Shown here one piece after another: positions 40,059-50,460 of a stretch of 64,000 nt of DNA (the stretch's first letter is position 1; each line of letters begins with the position of its first letter). This DNA is from Enterobacter sp. JUb54 (GTDB taxonomy: Bacteria > Pseudomonadota > Gammaproteobacteria > Enterobacterales > Enterobacteriaceae): the NCBI RefSeq assembly GCF_014298075.1, contig NZ_CP060418.1, positions 62,001 through 126,000 of the forward strand, given 5' to 3'. The notes below the pieces were generated by a model. That model ran no database searches and was not told the origin of the DNA. It saw only the letters and a list, made by a program, of their open reading frames with translations. The translations under genes and the position numbers were made by a program.

Positions 40059-41348
40059 ATGACGCGCCGCGCAATCGGGGTGAGTGAAAGACCGCCGCTT
40101 TTACAGACAATTCCACTTAGTTTGCAGCATCTGTTCGCTATGTTTGGCGCAACGGTCCTGGTCCCGGTGCTGTTTCATATCAACCCGGCCACCGTTCTGC
40201 TGTTTAACGGCGTCGGGACTCTGCTGTATCTCTTCATCTGTAAGGGCAAAATCCCGGCCTATCTGGGCTCGAGCTTTGCATTTATCTCGCCGGTACTGCT
40301 GCTGCTGCCGCTGGGTTATGAAGTCGCGCTCGGTGGCTTTATTATGTGCGGCGCGCTGTTCTGCGTGGTCTCCTTTATTGTCAAAAAAGCGGGAACCGGC
40401 TGGCTGGACGTGATGTTCCCGCCTGCCGCAATGGGGGCGATTGTCGCGGTCATTGGTCTGGAGCTTGCGGGCGTGGCGGCTAACATGGCCGGTCTGTTAC
40501 CGGCTGACGGCCAATCACCGGATAGCACCACCATTATTATCTCGATGGTCACGCTGGGCGTCACGGTGTTTGGTTCGGTGCTGTTCCGTGGCTTTATGGC
40601 GATTATCCCGATTCTGATTGGCGTGCTGGTTGGCTACGCGCTCTCCTTCGTGATGGGCGTTGTCGACACCACGCCGATTGCACAAGCGCACTGGTTTGCT
40701 CTGCCAACTTTCTACACCCCGCGCTTTGAGTGGTTTGCGATCTTCACTATCCTGCCGGCGGCGTTGGTGGTTATTGCTGAGCACGTCGGTCACCTGGTGG
40801 TAACGGCCAACATCGTTAAAAAAGATCTGATCCGCGATCCTGGCCTGCATCGTTCGATGTTTGCTAACGGTCTGTCGACGATGATCTCCGGCTTCTTTGG
40901 ATCGACGCCAAACACCACCTACGGTGAAAACATCGGCGTCATGGCTATCACCCGCGTGTACAGCACCTGGGTCATCGGCGGCGCGGCTATCTTCGCGATT
41001 CTGCTCTCCTGCGTGGGCAAGCTGGCGGCGGCCATTCAGATCATCCCGCTGCCGGTGATGGGCGGCGTGTCGCTGCTGCTGTACGGCGTGATTGGTGCCT
41101 CCGGTATTCGGGTGTTGATCGAATCGAAAGTGGATTACAACAAGGCGCAGAATTTGATTCTGACCTCGGTGATTCTGATCATTGGCGTGAGCGGCGCGAA
41201 AGTGCATATTGGCGCGACGGAGCTGAAAGGCATGGCGCTGGCGACAATTGTCGGCGTTGGCCTGAGCCTGATCTTCAAATTGATCAGCGTCCTGCGTCCG
41301 GAAGAGGTGGTTCTGGATGCAGCAGACAGCGAAGATGTAAAACATTGA
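40059..41348 (+). CDS. uraA: Uracil:proton symporter
   Basis: UraA is an inner-membrane NCS2-family transporter that imports uracil with a proton. The 429-residue protein has 14 membrane segments in two inverted repeats. The substrate site is visible as AEHVGHLVVTANIV (with the key Glu near 241) and GSTPNTTYGENIG with the second Glu near 290. Length matches E. coli. It works with the upstream upp product, which traps uracil as UMP. Confidence 0.97.
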   Translation: MTRRAIGVSERPPLLQTIPLSLQHLFAMFGATVLVPVLFHINPATVLLFNGVGTLLYLFICKGKIPAYLGSSFAFISPVLLLLPLGYEVALGGFIMCGALFCVVSFIVKKAGTGWLDVMFPPAAMGAIVAVIGLELAGVAANMAGLLPADGQSPDSTTIIISMVTLGVTVFGSVLFRGFMAIIPILIGVLVGYALSFVMGVVDTTPIAQAHWFALPTFYTPRFEWFAIFTILPAALVVIAEHVGHLVVTANIVKKDLIRDPGLHRSMFANGLSTMISGFFGSTPNTTYGENIGVMAITRVYSTWVIGGAAIFAILLSCVGKLAAAIQIIPLPVMGGVSLLLYGVIGASGIRVLIESKVDYNKAQNLILTSVILIIGVSGAKVHIGATELKGMALATIVGVGLSLIFKLISVLRPEEVVLDAADSEDVKH

Positions 41349-41442
41349 TCCTTCAACCGGGTGGCGATCCCACCCGGTTCTCACCTGGCCTTCTTCGTGC
41401 TAAACTCATCGCGTTTTTCTGTAAGCCTATGATGAGGTCCAT

Positions 41443-42144
41443 CTGAACGCACCGGCACAGCTCTCTTTGCCACTGTATCTTCCCGATGATGAAACTTTCG
41501 CGAGTTTTTGGCCGGGTGATAATCCCTCTCTTCTTGCTGCGTTACAGAACGTGCTGCGGCAGGAACATAGCGGGTACATCTATATCTGGTCACGTGAAGG
41601 CGCGGGGCGCAGTCATCTCTTACATGCCGCCTGTGCGGAGCTTTCCCAGCGCGGCGATGCGGTGGGCTATGTTCCACTGGATAAGCGTACGTGGTTTGTT
41701 CCGGAAGTGCTCGACGGGATGGAGCAGCTTTCGCTGGTCTGTATTGATAACATCGAGTGCGTGGCCGGCGATGAGCTATGGGAAATGGCGATCTTCAATC
41801 TGTACAACCGGATCCTCGAGTCGGGGAAAACCCGTCTGTTGATTACCGGTGATTGCCCGCCGCGACAGCTGAATCTTGGGCTGGCAGATCTGGCGTCACG
41901 CCTTGACTGGGGGCAGATCTACAAACTGCAGCCGTTGTCAGATGAAGACAAACTGCAGGCGCTACAGCTGCGTGCGCGCCTGCGTGGTTTCGAGATGCCG
42001 GAAGACGTCTGCCGTTTCCTGCTTAAACGCCTCGATCGTGAAATGCGCTCGCTCTTTATGACGCTCGATCAGCTCGATCACGCATCTATCACCGCTCAAC
42101 GTAAACTGACCATTCCTTTCGTGAAAGAGATCCTCAAGCTGTAG
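41443..42144 (+). CDS. hda: DnaA inactivator Hda, CTG start
   Basis: Hda, bound to the sliding clamp, stimulates ATP hydrolysis by DnaA and prevents re-initiation of replication. I place the start at CTG 41443-41445, which reads [20 protein letters not shown] and gives 233 residues, as in E. coli, where hda is also known to start at CTG. The clamp-binding motif QLSLPL lies in this N-terminal stretch (residues 6-11) and would be cut by the in-frame TTG at 41467. The AAA+ core has the degenerate P-loop REGAGRSH and the Arg-finger region near [13 protein letters not shown] about 5-7 bases upstream of the CTG acts as ribosome site. Confidence 0.93.
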   Translation: MNAPAQLSLPLYLPDDETFASFWPGDNPSLLAALQNVLRQEHSGYIYIWSREGAGRSHLLHAACAELSQRGDAVGYVPLDKRTWFVPEVLDGMEQLSLVCIDNIECVAGDELWEMAIFNLYNRILESGKTRLLITGDCPPRQLNLGLADLASRLDWGQIYKLQPLSDEDKLQALQLRARLRGFEMPEDVCRFLLKRLDREMRSLFMTLDQLDHASITAQRKLTIPFVKEILKL

Positions 42145-42163
42145 CGGTCTCTCTTTAATGCTT

Positions 42164-42184
42164 GCGCCATCGTTGCGATGGCGC
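42164..42184. terminator. Hairpin between hda and yfgD
   Basis: GCGCCATCG pairs with CGATGGCGC around TTG. It stands between convergent genes but has no T-tract on either side. Confidence 0.5.
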
Positions 42185-42192
42185 CTGGCCTG

Positions 42193-42552
42193 TTAGCTGA
42201 CGATTTCCAGAACCTGCTCCGGCGGCCGGCCGATACGCGCCTGACCATGGCTGACGACCACCGGTCGTTCCATCAGCTTAGGATTGTCGACGATGGCCTG
42301 AATCAGCGCGTCTTCACTCAGCTGCGGGTCGGCAAGGTTCAACGATTTATACAGATCCTCTTTCTGACGCATCAGTTCGCGGGCGCTGACCATGCCGAGC
42401 ATTTTCAGCAGCTGGCGCAGCGTGGCGGCATCCGGCGGCGTCTCCAGGTAGAGCACCACTTCAGGATCGATCCCGTTAGCTTTCAGCAGACTTAAAGTAT
42501 CACGGCTCTTGGAGCAGCGAGGGTTATGGTAGATTTTTACCGCGTCAGACAT
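42193..42552 (-). CDS. yfgD: ArsC-family protein YfgD
   Basis: This 119-residue thioredoxin-fold protein of the ArsC (arsenate reductase) family has the N-terminal active-site motif YHNPRCSKSRDTL, with the single catalytic cysteine at residue 13. True ArsC function is uncertain because chromosomal YfgD is not known to confer arsenate resistance and no other ars genes lie nearby. Its ATG is 9 bases after the bepA stop, so bepA-yfgD is an operon. Confidence 0.92.
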   Translation of the reverse strand: MSDAVKIYHNPRCSKSRDTLSLLKANGIDPEVVLYLETPPDAATLRQLLKMLGMVSARELMRQKEDLYKSLNLADPQLSEDALIQAIVDNPKLMERPVVVSHGQARIGRPPEQVLEIVS

Positions 42553-42561
42553 CGGGTCTCC

Positions 42562-44025
42562 TTACATTTTTTGATAGGGGCGGAATCGTTCCTGCAACTG
42601 ACGTAGCTGGTCGATACGTGCATCGTAACGAGCCTGTTGCAAACTGCCCAGTTTCACCTGTGAGCTGGCGCTGCTCAGCAGCGTGATCGCCTGGTCGAGC
42701 TGTCCGACCAGCGCCATGCCTTCCGCACGCGCCGCCAGTTCCTGATCGCGATGGCCGAGCGCCGCTTCAGACTGGGCCAGCAGATCCCAGCCGTTGGTGT
42801 CGTCTTTGTAGTTAAAGGTGTAGCGGTTGAGGATGGTCGCCGCCTGCGCCGGCTGAGCGCCCTGCAGGTAAGCGTTGGCGAGGTTCAGTTGCAACACCGG
42901 ATTGGTGCGAATTTCTTTGGCGTTTTTCAGCCGGTTGATGGCATCGGCCGTTTTCTTCTGCCCAAGGTCGATATCGGTCGCCAGGTCGAGATACCAGGCA
43001 TTTTGCGGATCGGCGCTCAGCAACGGCTGTAGCGTTTTGCGTGCCAGATCGTAATTGTTGCTTCCCATCGCCAGCAGCGCCCGCCCGTACTGGGCAGCAT
43101 GCTGTTCACGAATATTGCCTTTGGCCCATGCGTTGAGTAAATCATCCCCGAGCTTATTGGCCCCGGAGTTATACATTCCCAGGGTTCTGGCCTTGGCCAA
43201 GTAGAAATCGGCGGAAGACTGAACCACCACCGGTCGCATCTGGTTTGCACGGTTACGGGCGTCCGACAGACGGCTTTCCGGCAAGGGGTGAGTCAGCAGC
43301 ATTTCAGGCGGACGGGTGGAATAGCGCGACTCATCGAGCAGTTTGCCCATAAAGGCCGGCATCGCCTGCGGGTCAAAGCCGGAACGCTGCAGCACCTGAA
43401 TCCCGATGCGGTCGGCTTCTTCTTCGTTCTGGCGGGTAAAGCTGATCATCCCCTGCTGGGTGCCCGCCAGCGTGCCGGTAAGGGCTGCCATACCCGCCTG
43501 TGGGCTGGCCATCGCCAGCAGGATAGAGCCCAGTGCGCCGACCCATGTCAGCGGGGCATTGCGTTTTTGGTCTTCCATCGCGCGCGCCAGGTGGCGCTGG
43601 GTGACGTGTGAGATTTCGTGCGCCATGACCGACGCCAGCTCGCTTTCGGTATCCGAATAGCGGAACAGGGCGGAGTGCAGCACGACGTTGCCCCCGAAGA
43701 AGGCGAAGGCGTTAATCTGGTCGTTATTGATCAGGTAAAAGTGAAATGGGGTCCGCACGGAGTTAGCGTGTGACACCAGGCGCATACCTAAGCCATTGAT
43801 ATATTGTACCAACAGGGGATCGTTAATCAGCGGCGCGCTACCGCGCAGCTGACGCACATAGTAATCCCCCATCTGCAATTCCTGGCCAATGGAGAGCGTG
43901 CTTCCAGCAGAGGTGCCCATATCTGGCAGGGTATCTGCGGAGTCCGCAAAAGCCGGCAAAATTGAACCCAGCGTCAGTGACGCTATGACGGTTGCCACCA
44001 GCGTTTTCTTTAACTGCCTGAACAT
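42562..44025 (-). CDS. bepA: Periplasmic metalloprotease and chaperone BepA
   Basis: BepA helps LptD fold and degrades stalled outer-membrane proteins at the BAM complex. The start ATG at 44025 gives a signal peptide [20 protein letters not shown] ending near LPAFA, and 487 residues, as in E. coli. The zinc motif HEISH is H136-E137-H140 with the third ligand Glu in NEEEADRIG near 201. The C-terminal half (about 310-480) has TPR repeats that contact BamA. The open frame continues 142 codons upstream to 44451 but that part overlaps the perM promoter on the other strand and is not coding. Confidence 0.96.
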   Translation of the reverse strand: MFRQLKKTLVATVIASLTLGSILPAFADSADTLPDMGTSAGSTLSIGQELQMGDYYVRQLRGSAPLINDPLLVQYINGLGMRLVSHANSVRTPFHFYLINNDQINAFAFFGGNVVLHSALFRYSDTESELASVMAHEISHVTQRHLARAMEDQKRNAPLTWVGALGSILLAMASPQAGMAALTGTLAGTQQGMISFTRQNEEEADRIGIQVLQRSGFDPQAMPAFMGKLLDESRYSTRPPEMLLTHPLPESRLSDARNRANQMRPVVVQSSADFYLAKARTLGMYNSGANKLGDDLLNAWAKGNIREQHAAQYGRALLAMGSNNYDLARKTLQPLLSADPQNAWYLDLATDIDLGQKKTADAINRLKNAKEIRTNPVLQLNLANAYLQGAQPAQAATILNRYTFNYKDDTNGWDLLAQSEAALGHRDQELAARAEGMALVGQLDQAITLLSSASSQVKLGSLQQARYDARIDQLRQLQERFRPYQKM

Positions 44026-44251
44026 AACCTCTGTCCTGTAATGTGGGTGTGCCAGTTTGACCGATAGGGCGGCGTAATGTTCCGTATCCGCGCGTCCTGC
44101 GAGTTTAGCTGGCGCAGAGGCTATTGAAAATATGATCTTCGTGCGAGCGTGAATGTTTGTGGCTTTGCTAATAAAAGCGAAGTCTTTCAGGTGACATTTA
44201 GATACAATTCCCTCGGTTTTTTTGCCGCTATGTGCTTCAGGGAAGGGTTTT

Positions 44252-45319
44252 ATGCTTGAGATGTTAATGCAGTGGTATCGTCGCCGGTTCAGCGATCCGG
44301 AAGCGATAGCGCTGCTGGTTATTTTGTTGGCTGGTTTCGGCATCATGTTCTTTTTCAGCGGCCTGCTGGCGCCCTTACTGGTGGCGATTGTGCTGGCGTA
44401 TCTGCTGGAATGGCCGACCGTCAGACTGGAGCGTGTCGGGTTTTCACGCACCTGGGCGACCTCGTTTGTCCTGATCCTGTTCGTGGGCGTGCTGCTGCTG
44501 ATGGCATTTGTGGTGATGCCGGTGGCCTGGCAGCAGGGGATCTATCTGATCCGCGATATGCCCGGGATGCTCAATAAACTCTCCGATTTTGCCGCCACGG
44601 TCCCTCGCCGTTATCCGGCGCTGATGGATGCCGGCATTCTCGATGCCATGGCGGACAATATGCGCAGCCGCGTGCTGACCATGGGCGATTCAGTGGTCAA
44701 ATACTCTCTGGCCTCGCTGGTCGGTTTGCTGACCCTGGCAGTCTATCTGGTGCTGGTGCCGCTGATGGTTTTCTTCCTGCTGAAGGACAAAGAGCAGATG
44801 CTGAATGCCGTGCGCCGCGTGCTGCCACGCAACCGCGGTCTGGCAGGGCAGGTGTGGAAAGAGATGAACCAGCAGATTACCAACTATATCCGCGGTAAAG
44901 TGCTGGAGATGATCGTTGTCGGCGTGGCGACCTGGATCGGCTTTATTCTGTTTGACCTCAACTACTCGCTCTTGCTGGCGGTGCTGGTGGGGTTCTCGGT
45001 GTTGATCCCCTATATTGGCGCCTTCGTGGTGACTATTCCGGTGATCGGCGTGGCGCTGTTCCAGTTTGGCGCCGGCCCGGAGTTCTGGAGCCTGTTTGCG
45101 GTCTATCTGATTATTCAGGGGCTGGACGGTAACCTGCTGGTTCCGGTGCTGTTTTCCGAAGCCGTGAACCTGCACCCGCTGGTGATTATTCTCTCGGTGG
45201 TCATCTTTGGGGGATTGTGGGGTTTCTGGGGCGTGTTCTTTGCGATTCCGCTGGCGACCCTCATCAAAGCGGTGGTGCACGCCTGGCCGGATGGCCTGGT
45301 GGTGGAAGAAGAGAAGTAG
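44252..45319 (+). CDS. perM: AI-2E family membrane protein PerM
   Basis: PerM is an inner-membrane protein of the AI-2E (autoinducer exporter-like) family with about eight helices. The ATG at 44252 gives [20 protein letters not shown] and 355 residues (E. coli 353). Family motifs [13 protein letters not shown] and [19 protein letters not shown] are intact. Function in E. coli is not settled; permease activity has been suggested. The bepA gene is divergent. Confidence 0.93.
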   Translation: MLEMLMQWYRRRFSDPEAIALLVILLAGFGIMFFFSGLLAPLLVAIVLAYLLEWPTVRLERVGFSRTWATSFVLILFVGVLLLMAFVVMPVAWQQGIYLIRDMPGMLNKLSDFAATVPRRYPALMDAGILDAMADNMRSRVLTMGDSVVKYSLASLVGLLTLAVYLVLVPLMVFFLLKDKEQMLNAVRRVLPRNRGLAGQVWKEMNQQITNYIRGKVLEMIVVGVATWIGFILFDLNYSLLLAVLVGFSVLIPYIGAFVVTIPVIGVALFQFGAGPEFWSLFAVYLIIQGLDGNLLVPVLFSEAVNLHPLVIILSVVIFGGLWGFWGVFFAIPLATLIKAVVHAWPDGLVVEEEK

Positions 45320-45350
45320 GGATTTACGCGAGATAACCGTGGTTAAAATA

Positions 45351-45382
45351 GACGCCGGAACGATGAATCGCGGTCCGGCGTC
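45351..45382 (-). terminator. Hairpin between perM and bcp
   Basis: GACGCCGGA pairs with TCCGGCGTC around a 14-base loop; the minus strand continues with TATTTT, which fits the end of bcp. Confidence 0.45.
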
Positions 45383-45400
45383 ATGATATCAGGTGAACGG

Positions 45401-45871
45401 TTAGCCGTTTTCTTTCAGCCAGTTCAGTACGATATCGTGGTGATTACTGGTTTTAAAGTTATCAAACACGTGCTCGACTTTACCGTTGGTGTCGATCAGG
45501 AAACTGATGCGGTGGATGCCATCGTAAGTTTTCCCCATAAACGTTTTTTCGCCCCAGACGCCAAACTGCTCACATACCTGATGATCTTCATCAGACAACA
45601 GCGTGAAGTTCAGCAACTCTTTTTCGGCGAAACGGGAGAGTTTTTCCGGTTTATCAGTACTGATCCCCAGAACCTCAACGCCCGCTTTCTTTAAGTCATC
45701 CATGTTATCGCGCAGGCCACAGGCCTGAACGGTACAACCCGGGGTCATGGCTTTCGGGTAAAAATAAACCAGAACACGCTGTCCCTGGAAGTCGGTCAAA
45801 TTTACTTCCTCGCCGTCCTGGTCCGGTAAGCTAAATTTCGGTGCAATATCACCGGCTTTCAGTGGATTCAT
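45401..45871 (-). CDS. bcp: Thiol peroxidase Bcp (peroxiredoxin Q type)
   Basis: Bcp reduces hydrogen peroxide and organic peroxides with thioredoxin as electron donor. The 156-residue protein has the peroxidatic cysteine C46 and the nearby resolving cysteine C51 in TPGCTVQACGLRD, placing it in the atypical 2-Cys group. The gene begins 3 bases past the gcvR stop, so gcvR-bcp form one unit. In E. coli K-12 the hyf hydrogenase operon lies beyond bcp; here perM follows after 81 bases. Confidence 0.97.
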   Translation of the reverse strand: MNPLKAGDIAPKFSLPDQDGEEVNLTDFQGQRVLVYFYPKAMTPGCTVQACGLRDNMDDLKKAGVEVLGISTDKPEKLSRFAEKELLNFTLLSDEDHQVCEQFGVWGEKTFMGKTYDGIHRISFLIDTNGKVEHVFDNFKTSNHHDIVLNWLKENG

Positions 45872-45874
45872 TAC

Positions 45875-46444
45875 TCAAACTCCATCCTGTTCATCATGCT
45901 GTGAATAATTAACGATATTAATACTGCCTTGTGCATTCAATTCTGTACATAGGGCTTTGAACGCTTGTTCGATATTTGATGCATTTTGTGTTGCGGGACT
46001 GTGAGCGGTTATCTGAATAAACAACTGCGCTGACTCGTCATCACCGCTGACCTGGGTACGAGAAACCAGCTCGGCGATATTCATATTCCACGCATCGAAC
46101 AGGGCAGTGAAGCGTTCGATAATGTGTGGTGAGTCCGGTACCTCAACCTGGACCCAGACGGTGTTTGGCATGGCTTGCGGAGGACGCGCGGTTGTACGCT
46201 TCATTACGATCAGTAAATCCAGCTCGGCGCCTTTTAATGGCAGGGTCGACTCGATAAGCGTAATCGCGTTCCATGAACCTGAAAGCAGCATGATAAACGT
46301 AAACTCGTCACCAAGCATGGCCAGCCGGCTGTCTTCGATATTACAGCCGCAGCTGCTGACGTGGCGGGTGATGGTGTTCACGATGCCGGCACGGTCAGCG
46401 CCCAAAGCGGTAATAACCAGATAGTGTTGTAATGAGGCGGTCAA
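45875..46444 (-). CDS. gcvR: Glycine-cleavage-system transcriptional repressor GcvR
   Basis: GcvR is an ACT-domain protein that binds GcvA and blocks activation of the glycine cleavage operon when glycine is low. The start is best placed at the TTG at 46442-46444 (AAAGGA upstream), giving MTASLQHYLVITALGADRAG and 189 residues, close to the E. coli length; the frame is open upstream to 46510 without family support. Two ACT domains are visible (about residues 5-80 and 95-175). Divergent from dapA. Confidence 0.93.
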   Translation of the reverse strand: MTASLQHYLVITALGADRAGIVNTITRHVSSCGCNIEDSRLAMLGDEFTFIMLLSGSWNAITLIESTLPLKGAELDLLIVMKRTTARPPQAMPNTVWVQVEVPDSPHIIERFTALFDAWNMNIAELVSRTQVSGDDESAQLFIQITAHSPATQNASNIEQAFKALCTELNAQGSINIVNYSQHDEQDGV

Positions 46445-46597
46445 ACCTGTTCTTCCTTTAAAAAGGTGAGGTAACATTAGGAAAGCATAAAAAAAACCGG
46501 CATACAACATCCCTGATGGCGTCGGGTCTCTTGCTTTTATTACGGCACCAAACGTAACATTGAGAATCTTGTTGCACTTCTGCTCTGAGGATGGCCC

Positions 46598-47476
46598 ATG
46601 TTCACGGGAAGTATTGTAGCGCTTGTCACGCCGATGGATGAAAACGGTAACGTCTGCCGGTCAAGCCTGAAAAAACTGATTGATTACCATGTCGCCAGCG
46701 GAACCTCGGCGATCGTTTCGGTAGGGACTACCGGAGAATCCGCAACCCTGAGCCATGAAGAGCATGGCGATGTCGTCATGATGACGCTTGAACTGGCTGA
46801 CGGACGTATCCCGGTTATCGCGGGTACCGGAGCCAATGCAACCGCAGAGGCTATCAGCCTGACCAAACGTTTTAACAATAGCGGTGTTGTAGGTTGCCTG
46901 ACGGTCACCCCTTATTACAACCGTCCGACCCAGGAAGGGCTGTTCCAACACTTTAAAGCTATCGCAGAACACACCGACCTGCCGCAAATTCTGTATAATG
47001 TGCCGTCCCGTACTGGCTGCGATATGTTGCCGGAAACCGTCGGTCGCCTGGCGGAAGTAAAAAATATTATCGGTATTAAGGAAGCGACGGGGAACTTAAG
47101 TCGTGTTCATCAGATCAAAGAGCTGGTTTCAGATGACTTTATTCTGTTGAGCGGCGATGATGCCACCGGAATGGACTTTATGCAGCTTGGTGGTCATGGC
47201 GTGATTTCCGTTACGGCGAACGTGGCGGCTCGCGACATGGCTGATATGTGCCGTCTGGCAGCTGAAGGCCAGTTCGCGCAGGCTCGTGTAATAAACCAGC
47301 GTCTGATGCCATTGCATACAAAATTATTTGTCGAACCCAACCCGATTCCCGCTAAGTGGGCATGTAAGGCGTTGGGTCTTGTGGCAACCGATACGCTGCG
47401 CCTGCCGATGACGCCGATTACCGAAAATGGTATTAAGGCCGTCACTGCAGCGCTGAAGCATGCCGGTTTGCTGTAA
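46598..47476 (+). CDS. dapA: 4-hydroxy-tetrahydrodipicolinate synthase
   Basis: DapA condenses pyruvate and aspartate semialdehyde, the first step specific for lysine and diaminopimelate. The 292-residue TIM-barrel enzyme has the Schiff-base lysine K161 in IGIKEATGN and the proton-relay Tyr in LYNVPSRTG. The lysine feedback site residues lie in the N-terminal barrel. It is followed after 16 bases by bamC, as in E. coli. dapE, acting later in the same pathway, lies at 53548. Confidence 0.98.
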   Translation: MFTGSIVALVTPMDENGNVCRSSLKKLIDYHVASGTSAIVSVGTTGESATLSHEEHGDVVMMTLELADGRIPVIAGTGANATAEAISLTKRFNNSGVVGCLTVTPYYNRPTQEGLFQHFKAIAEHTDLPQILYNVPSRTGCDMLPETVGRLAEVKNIIGIKEATGNLSRVHQIKELVSDDFILLSGDDATGMDFMQLGGHGVISVTANVAARDMADMCRLAAEGQFAQARVINQRLMPLHTKLFVEPNPIPAKWACKALGLVATDTLRLPMTPITENGIKAVTAALKHAGLL

Positions 47477-47492
47477 AGTTTAGGGAGATTTG

Positions 47493-48527
47493 ATGGCTTA
47501 CTCAGTACAGAAGTCGCGCCTGACGAAGGTTGCGGGCGTTTCATTGGTCCTGCTTCTCGCGGCTTGTAGTTCCGATTCACGCTACAAGCGTCAGGTTGGA
47601 GGCGACGAGGTCTACCTGCAAGCTGCGCCGCTCAGTGAAATTCACGCACCTGCTGGCATGATTCTGCCGGTTCAGGTGAGTGATTATAATATTCCGGTCG
47701 CGACCAGCACAGGCGCCGTGGGCAAAGCGCTGGACATTCGTCCACCGGCTCAGCCTCTGGCACTGGTGAGCGGTGCTCGCACTCAGTTTAACGGTGATAC
47801 CGCGACGCTGATGGTTGAGAACGGTCGTAGCGGTTCGCTGTGGGCCCAGGTGACCAGCATCGTACAGTCAAAGAACTATGTCATCACCAAACGTGACGAT
47901 GCCAGCCAGACGCTGAATACTGACTGGGTGGAGTGGTCTCGCCTCGATGAAGACCAGCAGTACCGTGGTCGCTATCAAATCTCAGTGAAACCGCAGGGCT
48001 ATCAGCAGGCGGTGATTGTGAAGCTGGTGAATCTGGAACAGGCTGGCAAACCGATCTCCGATCCGGCGTCGCTGCAGCGCTACAGCACCGCGATGCTGAA
48101 CGTCATCTCCGAAGGTCTGGATATGAACGCCACCAGCGCGCAGAACGCGGCGCAGAAAAATGCCGGCGCGACCTTCGACGTGCAGAGCGCTGCCGACGAT
48201 ACCGGTCTGCCGATGCTGGTCGTTCGCGCACCGTTTAACATGGTGTGGCAACGTCTGCCGGGCACCCTGGAAAAAGTGGGCATGAAGGTTACCGACAGCA
48301 CCCGTTCGCAGGGCAGCATGGCGCTGACCTACAAGCCGCTGTCTGACAGCAGCTGGCAGGAACTGGGCGCTCGCGACCCAGAGCTGGTTTCTGGTGACTA
48401 CAAACTGCAGGTCGGCGACCTCGATAACCGCAGTAGCCTGCAGTTCATCGATCCGAAAGGCCATACGTTGACCCAGTCGCAGAACGACGCGCTGGTTGCC
48501 GTATTCCAGGCAGCATTCGCTAAGTAA
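47493..48527 (+). CDS. bamC: Outer-membrane assembly lipoprotein BamC
   Basis: BamC (NlpB) is a BAM-complex lipoprotein. The ATG at 47493 gives [20 protein letters not shown] and 344 residues, as in E. coli; the TTG just before it is in frame but is not needed. The lipobox is LAAC with lipidated C25 and Ser at +2. An unstructured N-terminal segment is followed by two helix-grip domains (about residues 100-215 and 230-340). GGGAG precedes the start. Confidence 0.96.
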   Translation: MAYSVQKSRLTKVAGVSLVLLLAACSSDSRYKRQVGGDEVYLQAAPLSEIHAPAGMILPVQVSDYNIPVATSTGAVGKALDIRPPAQPLALVSGARTQFNGDTATLMVENGRSGSLWAQVTSIVQSKNYVITKRDDASQTLNTDWVEWSRLDEDQQYRGRYQISVKPQGYQQAVIVKLVNLEQAGKPISDPASLQRYSTAMLNVISEGLDMNATSAQNAAQKNAGATFDVQSAADDTGLPMLVVRAPFNMVWQRLPGTLEKVGMKVTDSTRSQGSMALTYKPLSDSSWQELGARDPELVSGDYKLQVGDLDNRSSLQFIDPKGHTLTQSQNDALVAVFQAAFAK

Positions 48528-48532
48528 TAAAC

Positions 48533-48559
48533 AAGGGCTGGAGTAATCCGGCCCTTTTT
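48533..48559 (+). terminator. Intrinsic terminator after bamC
   Basis: AAGGGCTGG pairs with CCGGCCCTT (one G-U) around AGTAAT, then TTT. Confidence 0.85.
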
Positions 48560-48570
48560 CATGTATAGTG

Positions 48571-48586
48571 ACGCAAACGTGTGCGT
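48571..48586. promoter_or_regulatory. PurR operator upstream of purC
   Basis: ACGCAAACGTGTGCGT matches the PurR consensus ACGCAAACGTTTGCGT at 15 of 16 bases. It lies 153 bases before the purC ATG. Confidence 0.92.
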
Positions 48587-48738
48587 ATACACTAAATCCT
48601 GCAATTTGCTTCGTAGTTGGTCGCTTTCGTTGTTGACGAAGTTGTCGTTCCATTGCCGCGTCGAGGTAACCTGAATGATTTGGTGTATAGGCGAAAAGCG
48701 CAATTTTTATCGTCTATATCTTCACTGGAGTAACAAAG

Positions 48739-49452
48739 ATGCAAAAGCAAGCTGAGTTGTATCGTGGTAAAGCGAAAACCGTTTACAGCACCGAGAATCC
48801 GGATCTGTTGGTACTCGAATTCCGTAACGATACATCAGCAGGTGATGGCGCGCGCATTGAGCAGTTCGACCGTAAAGGCATGGTGAACAACAAGTTTAAC
48901 CATTTCATTATGAGCAAACTGGAAGAAGCCGGCATCCCGACCCAAATGGAAGCCCTGCTCTCTGATACCGAATGCCTGGTGAAAAAGCTGGATATGGTTC
49001 CGGTGGAGTGCGTTGTCCGTAACCGTGCGGCTGGTTCGCTGGTGAAACGCTTAGGCATTGAAGAAGGGATTGAGCTGTCGCCACCGCTGTTTGACCTGTT
49101 CCTGAAAAACGATGCGATGCACGACCCGATGGTCAACGAATCCTATTGCGAAACCTTCGGCTGGGTCAGCAAAGAGAACCTGGCGCGCATGCAGGAACTG
49201 ACCTTCAAAGCCAACGACGTGCTGAAAAAACTGTTTGATGACGCCGGCCTGATCCTGGTCGACTTCAAGTTGGAATTTGGTCTGTTCAAAGGCGAAGTGG
49301 TGCTGGGTGATGAATTCTCCCCGGACGGCAGCCGCCTGTGGGACAAAAATACCCTCGACAAAATGGACAAAGATCGCTTCCGTCAGAGCCTCGGCGGCCT
49401 GATCGAAGCCTATGAAGAAGTGGCCCATCGTCTGGGTGTGAAGCTGGACTAA
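48739..49452 (+). CDS. purC: SAICAR synthetase
   Basis: PurC joins aspartate to CAIR with ATP in purine synthesis. The 237-residue protein (same as E. coli) shows [11 protein letters not shown] at the N-terminus (ATP loop), [15 protein letters not shown] near 93 and [13 protein letters not shown] near 173, the hallmarks of the family. Monocistronic, with the PurR box upstream and a perfect hairpin downstream. Confidence 0.98.
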   Translation: MQKQAELYRGKAKTVYSTENPDLLVLEFRNDTSAGDGARIEQFDRKGMVNNKFNHFIMSKLEEAGIPTQMEALLSDTECLVKKLDMVPVECVVRNRAAGSLVKRLGIEEGIELSPPLFDLFLKNDAMHDPMVNESYCETFGWVSKENLARMQELTFKANDVLKKLFDDAGLILVDFKLEFGLFKGEVVLGDEFSPDGSRLWDKNTLDKMDKDRFRQSLGGLIEAYEEVAHRLGVKLD

Positions 49453-49461
49453 ATATCCCTC

Positions 49462-49489
49462 CGCCAGAAGACCGTCCGGTCTTCTGGCG
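49462..49489 (+). terminator. Hairpin after purC
   Basis: CGCCAGAAGACC pairs perfectly over 12 bp with GGTCTTCTGGCG around GTCC, followed by a broken T-rich tract. Confidence 0.7.
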
Positions 49490-49572
49490 TCTTCCTGTTG
49501 TTTCCTGTGGTAATTCTCCGCTTAACGGCCTACGATCTCTTCTATTCGAGAATGAAAGAGATAGAGGTTCCT

Positions 49573-50448
49573 ATGCGTTGGCAAGGGCGTCGCGAGAGCG
49601 ATAATGTTGAAGACAGGCGGAATAGTTCAGGTCCATCAATGGGCGGCGGCGGTGGCGGTTTTCGTCTGCCCACGGGTAAGGGCGGGATCGTCCTGCTGAT
49701 TATCGTGCTGGTGGCCGGCTACTACGGCGTGGATTTAACCGGCATGTTGACGGGCGAGCCGATCGGCCAGCAGCAGCAAACAACCACCCAGCATTCTGTC
49801 AGCCCGCAAGACGATGAAGCCGCCAAATTTACCTCGGTGATCCTGGCGACCACCGAAGACACCTGGGGACCGCTGTTTGAAAAGATGGGGCGTCAGTATG
49901 TCAAACCGAAGCTGGTGCTCTATCGCGGCGCCACGCGGACCGGATGCGGTACCGGCCAGTCGGTAATGGGACCGTTCTATTGCCCGGCGGACAGCACCGT
50001 CTATATCGACCTGTCGTTCTACGACGAAATGAAGAATAAGCTCGGCGCGGATGGCGACTTCGCCCAGGGGTATGTCATTGCGCACGAAGTGGGCCACCAC
50101 GTACAAAAGCTGCTGGGGATTGAACCTAAAGTCCGTCAGATGCAGCAGCAGGCATCGCAGACCGAAGTGAACCGCCTGTCGGTTAAGATGGAGCTGCAGG
50201 CCGACTGCTTTGCCGGCGTCTGGGGCCACAACATGCAGAAACAGGACATTCTGGAAACTGGTGACCTGCAGGAAGCGCTGAATGCCGCAGAAGCCATCGG
50301 CGACGATCGTCTGCAGCAACAGAGCCAGGGGCGCGTGGTGCCGGACAGCTTCACTCACGGTACCTCTGAACAGCGTTACACCTGGTTTAAGCGCGGCTTT
50401 GACAGTGGCGAACCGGCGCAGTGCAATACTTTCGGTAACTCGCTCTGA
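49573..50448 (+). CDS. ypfJ: Neutral zinc metallopeptidase-family protein YpfJ
   Basis: This 291-residue protein has one membrane helix near residues 38-55 after a glycine-rich N-terminal tail ([10 protein letters not shown]), and a large extracytoplasmic domain with the zinc motif HEVGHH at 171-176 and a downstream [12 protein letters not shown], the pattern of putative neutral zinc metallopeptidases. I choose the ATG at 49573 (AGAGG upstream). The substrate is unknown. tmcA starts 12 bases past its stop. Confidence 0.92.
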   Translation: MRWQGRRESDNVEDRRNSSGPSMGGGGGGFRLPTGKGGIVLLIIVLVAGYYGVDLTGMLTGEPIGQQQQTTTQHSVSPQDDEAAKFTSVILATTEDTWGPLFEKMGRQYVKPKLVLYRGATRTGCGTGQSVMGPFYCPADSTVYIDLSFYDEMKNKLGADGDFAQGYVIAHEVGHHVQKLLGIEPKVRQMQQQASQTEVNRLSVKMELQADCFAGVWGHNMQKQDILETGDLQEALNAAEAIGDDRLQQQSQGRVVPDSFTHGTSEQRYTWFKRGFDSGEPAQCNTFGNSL

Positions 50449-50460
50449 TCGCGACAGCAC

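Noticed and set aside
44026-44451. 142-codon upstream extension of bepA
   Set aside because: It precedes the clear signal peptide and overlaps the perM 5' region on the other strand; the E. coli protein starts at the equivalent of 44025.
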